Shown here: positions 1 through 11,469 of the stretch, in pieces
Layout of the letters: every line of letters begins with the position of its first letter
Numbering within the stretch: the first letter of the stretch is position 1
DNA from: Poecilobothrus nobilitatus
Taxonomy: Eukaryota; Arthropoda; Insecta; Diptera; Dolichopodidae
NCBI GenBank assembly: GCA_947095535.1
Contig: OX352774.1
Coordinates: 2,232,001-2,296,000 of the forward strand
Length of the DNA: 64,000 bases
Direction: 5' to 3'
Made by a program: the position numbers and the translations under genes
Notes under the pieces: generated by a model
What the model was told of the DNA's origin: nothing
The model's database searches: none
The model's input: the letters and a program-made list of their open reading frames with translations, nothing else

Positions 1-689
1 AACGAATAAAGGTAGGTATGTACATACATATTATTCTAATATGTCCTATTTAAATATTCGCTTCGTACTATATTTGGTACTTCGTACTTCGTAATATTTG
101 GTACTTTGGTACATACGTACATAATTACATATATCTATTACTTTGGTACCTTCACATTTGACTTTACGCAATAAGTGCATTCGAAATTTACTTTACATGC
201 AATAACAAGCCTCATCTATAATTTGGCTATTTACTTTTTATAAATACATAAGTACATATTTAGGTAGGTGTTAAAACATTTTTGAGTCATGTAAAATTAA
301 ATACAAGTATGTAAATAAAAACATATTTTAATAATCTTCTCAGTAAGTATTGGGAAATAAACTCGGATCACTGTATGCGGTTTTTTTTTGCTGAAACAAA
401 AATTCTGAAATTATTTCTAGGTTCCAAAACGTGTTTCTTAATAGTTCCTTAACAATTAGAATAAAGTCAAATAATTAGTTCAAAAATGATTGTCTTGACA
501 ATTTCATATAATACAAAATAACCAAAAAACCCAATTCTTTCTTTATTAAATATAGTTTATATATTACATATTATTATATAAATTTTAAGAGATATAAAAA
601 AAAACAAAAAATTTGTTCATATAAATTCATATGGCTTGCTTATAGCATATGTATAGGTATGTATGTATGTATATGTATGAAATTTAGAC
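1..689. other. AT-rich intergenic stretch, no gene seen
   Basis: No supported reading frame or RNA gene. It holds short tandem words such as GGTACTTCGTACTTCG near 75-110 and a TATG-type microsatellite at about 651-680. Confidence 0.5.
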
Positions 690-960
690 TTAGAAAAAAA
701 ATTAAATAAAAGTTAAAGTTAGTCGGATCAAAAATGTCTATGGCAAAGTTGTTCCTCTTTACTTGTGTAACAGCTTTTTCTTAATAATTTTTCTCTTAAT
801 ATTTTCCTGTTACGAAATATTTGTAAAATATATTTACGTCAAAACATTACATATGAAATTTCAAAAAGTTCCGCTCAGTCGTTTAGGTAGTACTCATGCT
901 CACAGGCATATCCATTCACGCACATACACACACACACACATCTTTTTTAAGTGAATTCGT
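690..960 (+). repeat. Dispersed repeat family D, copy 1
   Basis: Matches 54265-54600 in the same order and orientation. Shared words include CGGATCAAAAA, TTGTGTAACA, TTTTCCTGTTA (in the other copy TTTTTCTGTTA), GAAATATT and TTTACGTCAAA. This copy ends in a short CA microsatellite (about 922-942). A short open frame inside it (763-954) is not supported as a gene. Element class is unknown. Confidence 0.45.
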
Positions 961-1295
961 GATTCACGAAATATTTAAAATGTACAAATATGTATACAAT
1001 ATACACACATAACAATGCATAATGCAAAAACGAAGTTCATTGCAAAAGCAGGTCGCTGGGGCTTTAATTTGAGCTTTATCTGATAACCCTTTTTCGGAAT
1101 GTCTTAATAGCTCTAAATAATACTGGGTTCTAGTGTTAAAGTTTCACCATTAGCTGAAAGTAATGGTAGTCTTTTTCAGAGTGGCGATTTTGATAGCAGA
1201 GAAACTGTCGGAGATGATTTTTTGATTCAAGAAATTTTAAAAGATCAAAAAAAAAAGTGCCTAAATTTTGTTTGATGATGAAATGTGAAAATCAT

Positions 1296-2301
1296 TATAC
1301 CCGTATGAACTATGTTCAAGGGTATAATAAATTTACCATTACGTTTGTGACACCTTATCGAGCTAGATATGGATCGGCTCAGAATCGAATTCTGAGTCGA
1401 TTAAGTCATGTACGTCCGTTCGTCCGCACGATAACTCAAAAAATAAAGGAGCTAGGAGGCTGAAATTTTTTTTACGGCACTTTTGCAAAATTGTTAGTTT
1501 TTCTATTTAAATCCAATATTTTCGGTCGGCGGGTTCGAGTAGCTGCCATACAACTTCTATCTTTATATAGAAATAACTCAGTATCTATTCAAGCTAGGTT
1601 TCTGAAATTTTGCAAATGATGATCAAGTTTTATGGCAACAACTTCTGTAAAATTTGGTTGTGGTGGTGCGGCGGGTTCGGGTAGCTGCCATACAACTTCT
1701 CCGTTTAAATGAGAATAACTCAGTGTCTATTGAAGCTAGCAACCTGATATTTAGTAACAAGGTGTCGAGTTACAGACCAACAACTTTTGTAAAATTTGGT
1801 TGGTCTAGAGCAGCCGGTTCAGGCTTCTTGCACCTCTTCGAACTTAATAAAGCTAGGCGTCTGAAATCTTGCAAATGATGATCAAATTTTATTTCAACCA
1901 CTTTTGCAAAATTTGGTTGTGGTGGTGCAACGGTTTCGGGTAGCTGCCATACAACTTATCCGTTTAAATGAGAATAACTCAGTGTCTATTGAAGCTAGGA
2001 ACCTGAAATTTAGTAAAGAAGTGTCGAGTTATAGGCCAACAACTTTTGTAAAATTTGGTTGGTCTAGAGCAGCCGGTTCAGGCTTCTTGCACCTCTTGGA
2101 ACTTAATGAAGCTAGGCGCAATAGATTCAGGTAGGTGTCATACAACTCCACAATTTACATAAATATATCTCTGTAGTTCGGTACTAAAACATCTGAATGT
2201 TTTTAAAAGATGATCAAGTTTTATAGAAACAGGATATATTACGTTCATACGGGTAACCCAGAGTTGACACAGTCTACTCTACTGCAATCTTCCTCGCTTT
2301 T
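1296..2301 (+). mobile_element. Family A DINE/Helentron-like element, complete copy
   Basis: The element starts with an imperfect palindrome, TATACCCGTATGAAC then a loop then GGGTATAATAAA. A degenerate GTCC/GTTC tract follows near 1410-1430. The core is made of repeated units around TAGCTGCCATACAACTT at about 1540, 1682 and 1940, spaced 142 and 258 bp. Near the 3' end the subterminal motif recurs as CATACGGGTA (about 2246). A short hairpin follows (AGAGT pairing with ACTCT), then the terminus CTTCCTCGCTTTT. A 5' palindrome, a GTCY microsatellite, a variable tandem core, a recurrent subterminal repeat and a 3' hairpin is the architecture known for DINE-1/mini-me Helentron-type elements. The class call is inference. 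Short open frames inside it come from the tandem core and are not genes. Confidence 0.6.
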
Positions 2302-2334
2302 ATATTATATCACATTTTCACATTATATCATATA

Positions 2335-4488
2335 TAGAAACAGGATTCTATAAAACTTGATCATCTTTTAAAAACATTCAGAGTTTTAGTACCGAACTAC
2401 AGAGATATATTTATGTAAATTGTGGAGTTGTATGATAGCTACCCGAATCTATTGCGCCTAGCTTCATTAAGTTCCAAGAAATGCAAAAAGCCTGAACCGG
2501 CTGCTTTAGACCATTCAAATTTTACAAAAGTTTTTGGCATGCAACTCGACACTTTTTCACTAAATTTCAGATAGCTAGCTTCAATAGACACTGAGTTATT
2601 TTCATTTAAAAAGAGAAGTTGTATGGCAACTATCCGAACCTGTCATATCATCACAACAAAATTTTACAGAAGTTGTTGCCATAAAACTCGATCATCATTT
2701 ACAAAATTTCAGATACCTAGATTGAATAGACACTGGGTTATTTCAATTTAAAGAAAGAAGTTGTATGGCAGCTACTCGAACCCGGCGGCCGCAAATGCTG
2801 GAGTTAAATAGCAAAACTAACAATTTTGTAAAAGTGACGTAAAAAAAATTTCAGCCTCCTAACTCCTTTATTTTTTGAGTTATCGTGCGGACGGACATTG
2901 AGTTATTTTCATTTAAAAAGAGAAGTTGTATGGCAGCTACCCGAACCCGTCGCACCACCACAACCAAATTTTGCAGAAGTTGTTGCCATAAAACTTGATC
3001 ATCATTCGCAAAATTGCAGATACCTAGATTGAACAGACACTGGGTTATTTCCATTTAAAGAAAGACGTTGTATGGCAGCTACTCGAACCCGGCGGCCGAA
3101 AATGCTGGAGTTAAATAGCAAAACTAACAATTTTACAAAAGTAACGTAAAAAAATGTTCAGCCTCCTAGCTCCTCTATTTTTTGAGTTATAGTGCGGACG
3201 GACACTGAGTTCTTTCATTTAAAAAGAGATTTTGTATGGCAGCTACCCGAACCCGTCACACCACCACAACCAAATTTTGCAGAAGTTGTTGCCATAAAAC
3301 TTGATCATCATTCGCAAAATTTCAGATACCTAGATTGAACAGACACTGGGTTATTTCTATTTAAAGAAAGACGTGGTATGGCAGCTACCCGAACCCGGGG
3401 ACAGAAAATGCTGGAGTTAAATAGCAAAACTAACAATTTTGCAAAAGTGACGTAAAAAAATTTTCAGTCTCCTAGCTCCTCTATTTTTTGAGTTATCGTG
3501 CGGACGGACACTGAGTTCTTTTCATTTAAAAGGAGATTTTGTATGGCAGCTACCCGAACCCGTCGCACCAGCACAACCAAATTTTGTAGAAGTTGTTGCC
3601 ATAAAACTTGATCATCATTTGCAAGATTTCAGACGCCTAGCTTTATTAACTTCCAAGAGGTGCAAGAAGCCTGAACCGGCTGTTCTAGGCCAAACGAATT
3701 TTACAAAAGTTGTTGGCATATAACTCGACACTTCTTTACTAAATTTCAGATTCCTAGCTTCAATAAACACTGAGTTATTCTCATTTAACCGGATAAGTTG
3801 TATGGCAGCTACCCGAACCCGTCGCACCACCACAACCAAATTTTACAAAAGTTGTTGCCATAAAACTTGATCATCATTTGCAAAATTTCAGACGCCTAGC
3901 TTCATTAGGTTCCAAGAGGTGCAAGAAGTCTGAACCGGCTGCTCTAGACCAACCAAATTTTACAAAAGTTGTTGGCATGTAACTCGACACCTCTTTACTA
4001 AATTTCAGATTCCTAGCTTCAATAAACACTGAGTTATTCTCATTTAAACGGAGAAGTTGTATGGCAGCTACCCGAACCCGCTGCACCAGCACAACCAAAT
4101 TTTACAGAAGTTGTTGCCATAAAACTTGATCATCATTTGCAAAATTTCAGAAACCTAGCTTGAATAGATACTGAGTTATTTCTATATAAAGGTAGAAGTT
4201 GTATGGCAGCTACTCGAACCCGCCGACCGAAAATGTTGGATTTAAATAGCAAAACTAACAATTTTGCAAAAGTGACGTAAAAAAAATGTCAGCCCCCTAG
4301 CTCCTTTATTTTTTGAGTTATCGTGCGGACGGACGGACGGACGGACGGACGTACATGGCTTAATCGACTCAGAATTCGATTCTGAGCCGATCCATACCTT
4401 TGACACTATATCTAGCTCGACTCCTTTAAGGTGTCACAAACGTAATGGCAAATTTATTATACCCTTGAACATAGTTCATACGGGTATA
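2335..4488 (-). mobile_element. Family A element, inverted copy with amplified tandem core
   Basis: Reverse-oriented partner of the copy at 1296-2301. Its 5' palindrome lies at about 4465-4488, with a run of GGAC (GTCC on the minus strand) at about 4325-4352. The core word GTATGGCAGCTACCCGAACC or a variant recurs near 2620, 2761, 2926, 3070, 3232, 3374, 3539, 3799, 4057 and 4199. Spacing gives a higher-order unit of about 307 bp between 2650 and 3560, and a 259-bp unit between 3540 and 4100. The 3' terminus is missing: the copy breaks off at about 2335 beside a short direct repeat, TATAGAAACAGGAT, also found near 2222. With its partner it forms a foldback of about 3.2 kb. Confidence 0.6.
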
Positions 4489-4494
4489 AAAATG

Positions 4495-4760
4495 TGAAAA
4501 ATAAAGAAACATATTCTTCCATTTTAAGGGTATTTAATTAAGAAAAACTATTAACAAATTTAAAATTACAAAGTTAAAGCTTTATTTTTTGGCATTTCAT
4601 TTTGAAAAAATTTGTACAGATGCCTAAGTTTCAGGTGTCTAAAAATAGGAAATTTTCAATTTTTGAGCCCTAATAACTCTTAACCAGGGGGTGGTACAAT
4701 GTTTGGTTCACTTTTCTATATTGATTTCTATAAAATGTGTTAAATTTAAAGCTACTTGAT
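4495..4760 (-). mobile_element. Family C element fragment
   Basis: Carries the family-C core in reverse: the words CAGGTGTCTAAAAATAG and TTTTGAGCCCTAATAAC, also seen at 10640-10690 and, on the other strand, at about 42640-42720. Both ends are missing. It may once have been continuous with the family-C piece at 5640-6280. Confidence 0.45.
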
Positions 4761-4943
4761 TTATTACCACACAAAAATGAATGAATTGAAAAAAGGATGC
4801 AAAATAGAAAAGTTCTTTCTAATTTCTAAACGATCTGAATATTTCATTTAAAGTTATGTTAAATAACGAATTTGTATTAAGATTTTTTCATCGCAAATGA
4901 ATACAATTTTTAAATAATATACATATCTATATCCATATACTAC

Positions 4944-5140
4944 TTTTATTTATTTATTGCAATTGACATAGGATTATAAAAGTTCAAATCATCGATCATT
5001 ATAGGTTGAATACTAGTTTATTTCAACAGGATTTTATTTTTAATTAAGAAAACTTGATACTTCTGCAGAATTTGAATCCGCCCACCCTGCATTAATAAGC
5101 CAAGTTTTTAAGCACATAGCTATCGAGTAAACCCCTCTTA
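4944..5140 (-). mobile_element. Decayed tRNA-head SINE
   Basis: On the minus strand this aligns with the SINE at 37634-37912. It has GGCTTATTAA, a B-box-like GATTCAAATTCTGCA, the word ATCAAGTTTTCTTAATT, and a 3' end TCCTATG followed by an AAAT-repeat tail (the TTTATTTATTTA at about 4944-4957 on the plus strand). The A-box half is too diverged to read with confidence. Confidence 0.5.
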
Positions 5141-5275
5141 CATAGGTGCTTTTAACAGTTGTTACTTATAGAGATTTCTAAAAAAAATAGGGAATTAAAT
5201 AAAAATTATAACTTGCATATGTTACCATAAACATTATTTAATTTTAGGAAATATGGTCTTCATTTATTATTATAC

Positions 5276-5280
<5 letters not shown>

Positions 5281-5360
<80 letters not shown>

Positions 5361-5407
5361 TAATAATAATAACAATAATAATAATAGTAATAATAATAAT
5401 AATAATA
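5281..5407. repeat. AAT trinucleotide microsatellite
   Basis: About 125 bp of almost uninterrupted AAT/TAA repeats with a few AAC and AGT variants near 5357-5390. The longest simple repeat in the window. Confidence 0.95.
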
Positions 5408-5639
5408 TTATGATACAAAAATGAATTTATTAAGAAGTATTCATATATAAATTTTTTTTTGAAGATGTCGTTTTCAAGTAGATTGAATCCAAACTAAATA
5501 TTAGAATAAACAAGTACTAAAAAAACCAAAGGTTTTCAAAAAAGCAAATGTCCATAAAAAATATTCCATAATAAGTTTTAAGTAAAGAGCATATAAATAG
5601 CTATATTGAATAAAATAAATTTATAAGAATATAAAAATT

Positions 5640-6280
5640 GAAAAAAAACGTTAGAACAATTTGTTAGAAAACATTGGCAAAAATCAAGTTACACTTTCGG
5701 CAATTTATTTATTTTCTCTATTTGACCACTTACAGGTAAAACAGGAGGTGACACAAAAATATTTTCTGAAATGACTCATTTTCATGATTTATTTTCAAAG
5801 ATCTAACTTCTCTCCAAATTTCAAGTTTTTAATTTAAACCGTTTGAAAAATAGAAGATATTAAGAATTTTGCAAAAATTGAGTTTTGCATAACGGTGTAA
5901 CGGTAAATTAAAATACCGTATAGCACAAGTATATATGTAGTTATATATACAAATTTGTAAAGCTAATAAAAGCAGCTATAGTTTGGCGTTTTCAGATTCA
6001 AGATATACCTTATAAAACTTGTGTTATAACAATTTAAATATATATAGCGCTTTTTGGAAGTTTGGGGGGGAGTAGCCCTGTAGCGTGTATGCCTACAGAA
6101 AAATATTTTTCATAAAATTAATTTTTTTGTGGTGTCTATCCGTAGTTAAAATTTCATTGATCTATTTCAAGCGGTATAGAACTTTTGTAAACACCCGAAC
6201 AGGCAAACAGATAGGCGAAAAGAGTGAAACTAATAAGCACATTTTCCAAAAATTTTATAAGCAATTTTTTAATTCCAAAA
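5640..6280 (-). mobile_element. Family C element, 5' part plus B/C-type core
   Basis: The 5' end lies at about 6240-6280 with AGCACATTTTCC-type sequence. Next come AAACTAATAAGCAC and a degenerate GTCY tract, seen as ACACCCGAACAGGCAAACAG. The core (5740-6080) has TTTTCAAAGATCTAACTT and GCATAACGGT, shared in inverted orientation with family B at 11830-12200. The 3' terminus is not seen. Confidence 0.5.
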
Positions 6281-8856
6281 AGCAAGTATGTATGTGTTTG
6301 TTTAATATCATGATTATCATGAAATACATTTTGACTTTTCATTTCCAGTTCAGATGTTTTTCCTGTCTTAATCAAAATTAAATGATTTTTTGTATTAAAT
6401 TATAAAATTTATCTGAAATTTTTGCCAATACCTATCAAAAAAAATTTCTTTTTAAATATTTTGACTGTGAGGGATGTGTAAATTGATTACAATTTTTATA
6501 AAATTTTCAATTTCCACTTATTGTTTTCCTTTTAATGTCAATACTTTGGTTTTGTTATGGCATAAAGAATGAAATGTATCGCGGTAAAATTTATTTTATT
6601 ACCATTTTAGGACATGCAACAGTGTCATGTTAGAGATTTTCAATTAACTTTGAGTGATTTTCCAGATTTTTGATAGCTTGTTAAATGCATTTGTGTGATT
6701 TAACTGTGATGACTTATAAAAAAAAATTTCTGCTCTTTCTTCAATTTTGTACCAAGCATACTGGCATCTGCTTCTTATATAACTTGTTTTAATAAAGCAT
6801 TAAGCGAAGTGTTCTGTTTACGTCGTAATATTCGTGTTTATCAATCAACGACAGCTTGATCAAACAAGTTTGATATACATATGTACATATATTTTTATTT
6901 TAAATTAAATACCAAAGAAAAAAAAAACAGGAAAGGTAATACAAATTTTATACCCTGAATTGAATCAATCAGAATTGTAGAATTGACAGTTTTGTGATTT
7001 TGAATCACTACTTTTACTTACTTCTATACAAAAGTACTTGATATCACTAATGTTTATCTGATAGTTTTGATAGTTGTGTCCACTTAAAAGAAAAAAACTT
7101 TCTGTAATTTTTTTTTGTTTGTTTTTTTAAAATTTTTACAAAAATAAAAATTTACTCGGTCACTGGCTTGCTGCCTTTTTTTCATTTTGCGTTAGAAAGT
7201 TAATTGCGCGTGAGAATTTGTCTATAAACTTGTGAACTGCAAACGTTTTAGAAATGATGAAAACTCATTAATTATGTCTGATGTGTACTGATTGATAGTG
7301 CACAGGTCATTATAGGATTTTTATCATTTTTAACACTTCTGATATGTTTCAATTGAAATAAAATAATAAAATAACCTTATAACAGGAAAATTTTTTTATA
7401 TTTTATAGGCTATGAAATAGCTAATATACTAAATTGGAATTAAATACTTAATTTATAAAATCCTTAAAGGTAAAAAATCAGAATGAAATTACAAAAAAAA
7501 TATTTTAAAAAATCTTAAGGGATTTTAAATCCATGGGAATAAAATGATCAAGATTAAATTCCCATCATGCCGCTTCTAATGTTTTTAAAAAATAAAAGGT
7601 ATAAGAAAGTTGAAAAAAATAAATTAAATAATTTTATATCTTAATTAGATTTGTGTAAAAGTATATAAAATTTTAAAACGGATAAATATTTTTTTAATAA
7701 TACATATTAAAATTTTTTTAAAAATGTATTTTAAAAATATATTGATTGTCTAATAACTATAAGTAATCAAAGATAAAATCATTAATTTGCGAATAAAATA
7801 TGATATTTTTAATTAAGTTTAAGATAAAATAAATTTATCCAAAGAGACATTTTTTAATCGTGTGTGGTACAAAAGCTACAAAATAATATAATATTTTTTT
7901 TTTTATTTATATTTTGTGGTGGATTTTAAACTCATAACTAATTTTTTAATTTTTTGATACTATAAATGTACTTTAAAATAATATTCAATCAATTTTGTCC
8001 ATGGGAAAATATCAGAAAAATGTACCTTCTATTGTATAGAGCATAAAATTTTTAATAGGTTTTTATTTATGTTATTAAAAATTTCATCATCTTGTTTTAA
8101 TTACTTTAATTAAGTACTGTACTACTTTTCTTTATTTATCATTTTATGTGTAATAGCTATTCTTTTCTAGCAACCCATCATAACGGTGAATATTATATCG
8201 ACAAATTCTGCAACATTATTATCACCTTCAATTAATAATGGTAAAACTGGTTAGTTTTATGGCAAATCGGTATAGTATTAAAGAAAAAGAGAATACATAC
8301 CAAAGTTTTTTCTTCTTTTCTTTAAAATAGGAAATCATTTTTAAAATCAAAAAAACGATATTATTTTAGCCCATATATTTAACTTCTACACTTCCCTTTT
8401 AATAACCCCATTTTTTTTTTAATATTATACTTCTGTATTTCATTGGAGTTTTTAACGCCGCTACCTTTTTAATGGTCAATTATTTTAACTTTTAAGAAAT
8501 TCTTTTAATAGAATTTTATTAAGACTTGGATTTAATTTTTTTTTATACTTACATAAAAATCAATAAAATTCACAGCAGGAAAATTAATTTTCTGAATAAA
8601 AATTAAACGTGTTTGCAATAACTCACATATTTTTGTTCTCTACTTTTTGCCTATTTTCTAGTATTTGTTCTTGTGTTGTTTTTATTTTGTTTGTCCACAT
8701 TTTGTTAGTTGTTTCACTAAATCGACCGACTTCATCGGGGTCACATATGTAGGCGGAAAAGTTCAAAACGTGATAGGTATAAATAACGCTTGAAATTTGT
8801 AAATTGAGTAAAGTTATAAAGTAGCAGGAGAAAATAAAATAGAAACAAACAAGAAA
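6281..8856. other. AT-rich stretch, no gene seen
   Basis: No domain-bearing frame in any direction. Composition is almost all A/T with poly-T and poly-A runs. A scrap near 6950 (TTTTATACCCTGAATTG) may be a diverged end of a family-A/B element, but there is too little to assign it. Confidence 0.5.
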
Positions 8857-11210
8857 ACAAGGCAAAATGTAAACCAAGAGGTTTTAAAGGCACGCATTTC
8901 TAAAAGACAATACAAACTGTTTAGAATTGTGACTTGCACCAAAATTTGAATATTTTTTTAGAATTTCATATAATAAGAAAAAAGGTAAAAATAGGACTTT
9001 TTTGCGATTTCTTTTTTAAAGAAATCTTTTTGTCTTGAAATTAACACAAGATATTCTTACAACAATTTGTACGTTCCCTATTTTTTTTTGGTTGAGATCC
9101 GACCAAAAATTCGGGTAGCTCTCAAACACCTAATTTTTAGATCCCCACATTTTTTTTGAAATAGAGCCATGAAATTTTAAATGCTATAGATATTACAAAA
9201 ATATTAATTTTATGACAATAACCTATTTTCTGTAGGCCCACCTGTTACGGAGCTACAGAGAAACTTGAAATTTTGAGAGAAGTTAGGTCTTTGAAAATAA
9301 TGAGTCTGTAATAATGAGAAAAAGTACGAGTCATTTCAGAAAATATTTTTTCTGTATGTCTGTATAGCTGTATGGCGTCAAAAACTAAAAATTCCTTATT
9401 TTTAAACACCTGTGACTTGAACACCTGTACAAATTTTTTGAAGTAATATACAAAAATTAAAGCTCCAACATTATATTTTTATTTCTATTAACAACTTTTC
9501 TTAATAATATAGAGTTACCTTAAAATTGACGAAAGTGTGACTTCATTTTTCTAAATTTTTCTAACAAATTTTTTTAACGATTTTTTTGCATTTTTTTTTA
9601 CTCGATAATTTGAAATTATTGAGGTTGATGCGTAGTACAAAAATAATAAATAAAAAATATAGTTAAATAAATAAAAAATATAACGGTTGCTTGAAGAATT
9701 TATATTTATGTGATATTTGTATACATATTTATATAACTTCATGTTTATTTACATATCGTATAGTCACTGATGAATGAATGATATATAATACATACATATG
9801 TATAGTATAAATTATTACAAATTTACCGCTTAGTATTAAATGGTACTATAGCATATTTGGAAAAGTTTTGGATTGATAATCGTTATGTGGAAAGTTAGAA
9901 TCTGCTTTTGAAAAATGTATAAACATATAGTTTGAATATATGTACAACCTACAGCTCCAGAAATTATACAATCCATACAAAATAATTTTTAAATACTAAA
10001 AAATTAAAAAAATAATATTATAAGCAGAGTGACAAGCTATGGGCATACTAACGGTTCGTATAGGTATCTAAGAGTTGACAAAGGCAAAGTTTTAATATTT
10101 TACAATTATAAATCAAAAAAAATTTTTGAATATGCTCCTCGCCTATTTGGCATTATAAGAATAATTCCGCAAAATTATATTATTTTACATTTTATATAAT
10201 TAATTAACATTAATTTTTGTATGATTATAAAAAAAAAAACATTTATATATTAAACATTTGTATATTTAAACAAATAGGAAAAAACAAAAACATTTTTATC
10301 TTTTTCTTCTTTTTTCCTTTTCCTTTATAAACTTAAAAATAAATTAGGTATTTATATACAACTAACTACATTACATTTTTTATTAATCTGTACATTTGTG
10401 TTTTTGTTATTTTTTTATACAATATTGGCAATTAAATTTAAAATTTACTTTAACATAATAATATTCATTGTTATTGAATAATTTGATTCGGATAATATGG
10501 AGATATGGAAATGTTTTAATTTTGAAGGACTATAACTCTGGAACTCTATGCAACTAAAAGAAACCGCTGCCACACGTAAAAATATATTAGTGGAGCTTTC
10601 ATTTTTATGTCTTGACGAAGAAAAATATGTATAGATGACTAACTTACAGGTGTTTAAAAATAGCAAATTTTCAATTTTTGAGCCCTAATAGCTCATAAAA
10701 AGGGAGTGGTTCAAAACTTTTTCTAAGGAAACTTATACTAATTCTAAAAGTTCTTTCTTACCTCAGAAGTACAAGTCCCTATTTAAAAGCGTGCCGGAGT
10801 AAAAAATTATAGTAGGTAAAGGTAGAAAAATCATGCAAAATTTGGTTTTCACATAACGGTAAATTTAAATGCTAAATTTAAAAAAAAATTTATAATTTTT
10901 ATATTGATTTTTAAAGGTAAAAAAAAACGCTGTTGAATGACGTTTTCAGGTTGAAAAAATGTTAAGTAGAACATGTACGTATTTGAAAATAGCGCTTTTT
11001 AAAAGTTTGAGGAGCTGAAGGTCCGTAGTGGATGGGGCTACATAAAAAAGTTGTTCTACAACATCAATTCTTTTATAAGACCTACCCATGGTTAAAATTT
11101 ATTTTTATCTATCATTAACGGTGTCGAAGTTTTGTAAACAGACGGACGGACAGAGTGAAAATAATAGACACATTTTTTCAAAATTTTTTTGGAAATGTGC
11201 TAAAAAGTGG
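8857..11210 (-). mobile_element. Family C element, interrupted by family B
   Basis: Two parts in the same orientation. The 3' end (8857-9002) reads AACAAGGCAAAATGTAAACC then GACAATACAAACTG. The rest (about 10516-11210) resumes with TTTTGAAGGACTATAAC and runs to the 5' end near 11150-11210. That end has GTAAACAGACGGACGGAC and the hairpin ACACATTTTTTC with GGAAATGTGCT. The copy at 48210-48770 shows the uninterrupted order, so the 9003-10515 block is an insertion. Confidence 0.55.
9003..10093 (+). mobile_element. Family B element, 5'-truncated, inside family C
   Basis: Matches the complete family-B copy at 11470-13058 from TTTGTACGTTCCCTATTTTT (about 9065) to the 3' end. The end has GCAGAGTGACAAGC, ACGGTTCGTATAGGTATC and AGAGTTGACAAAGGCAA. 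The 5' palindrome and GTCC tract are missing. The 420 bp between it and the resumed family-C sequence (10094-10515) is featureless AT-rich DNA. Confidence 0.55.
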
Positions 11211-11469
11211 GATTTTAAGTGAAATTGAAGATTAAATACAATATTAAAAGTAGAAAATCTTTCAGTAGAAAATCTTTCATTTATACTTGAATTTTTAACA
11301 GAAAACTGTTCTTTATTTTCATTTTTTATATATTTTAAATAAATTTTTTATGAGAAGTTTTTTTTGACTTGGTTAAACAATATTAATTTAAAAACATCAG
11401 TAGAACGATGTAAAATTGATATATTTGTAATGCGAATGCTACGAATGCTTGTTTTGCATAATCCCTTTT

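Noticed and set aside
1654..2134. Two similar frames with VVVVRRVRVAAIQL, also on the minus strand at 2851-4098, looking like a repeated peptide family
   Set aside because: They are translations of the family-A tandem core. The same DNA unit gives them in each copy, with no start context or domain.
1296..4488. CRISPR-like regular spacing of a repeated word
   Set aside because: Units are 140-307 bp tandem blocks with conserved interiors, not short repeats with unique spacers, and belong to a transposable element.
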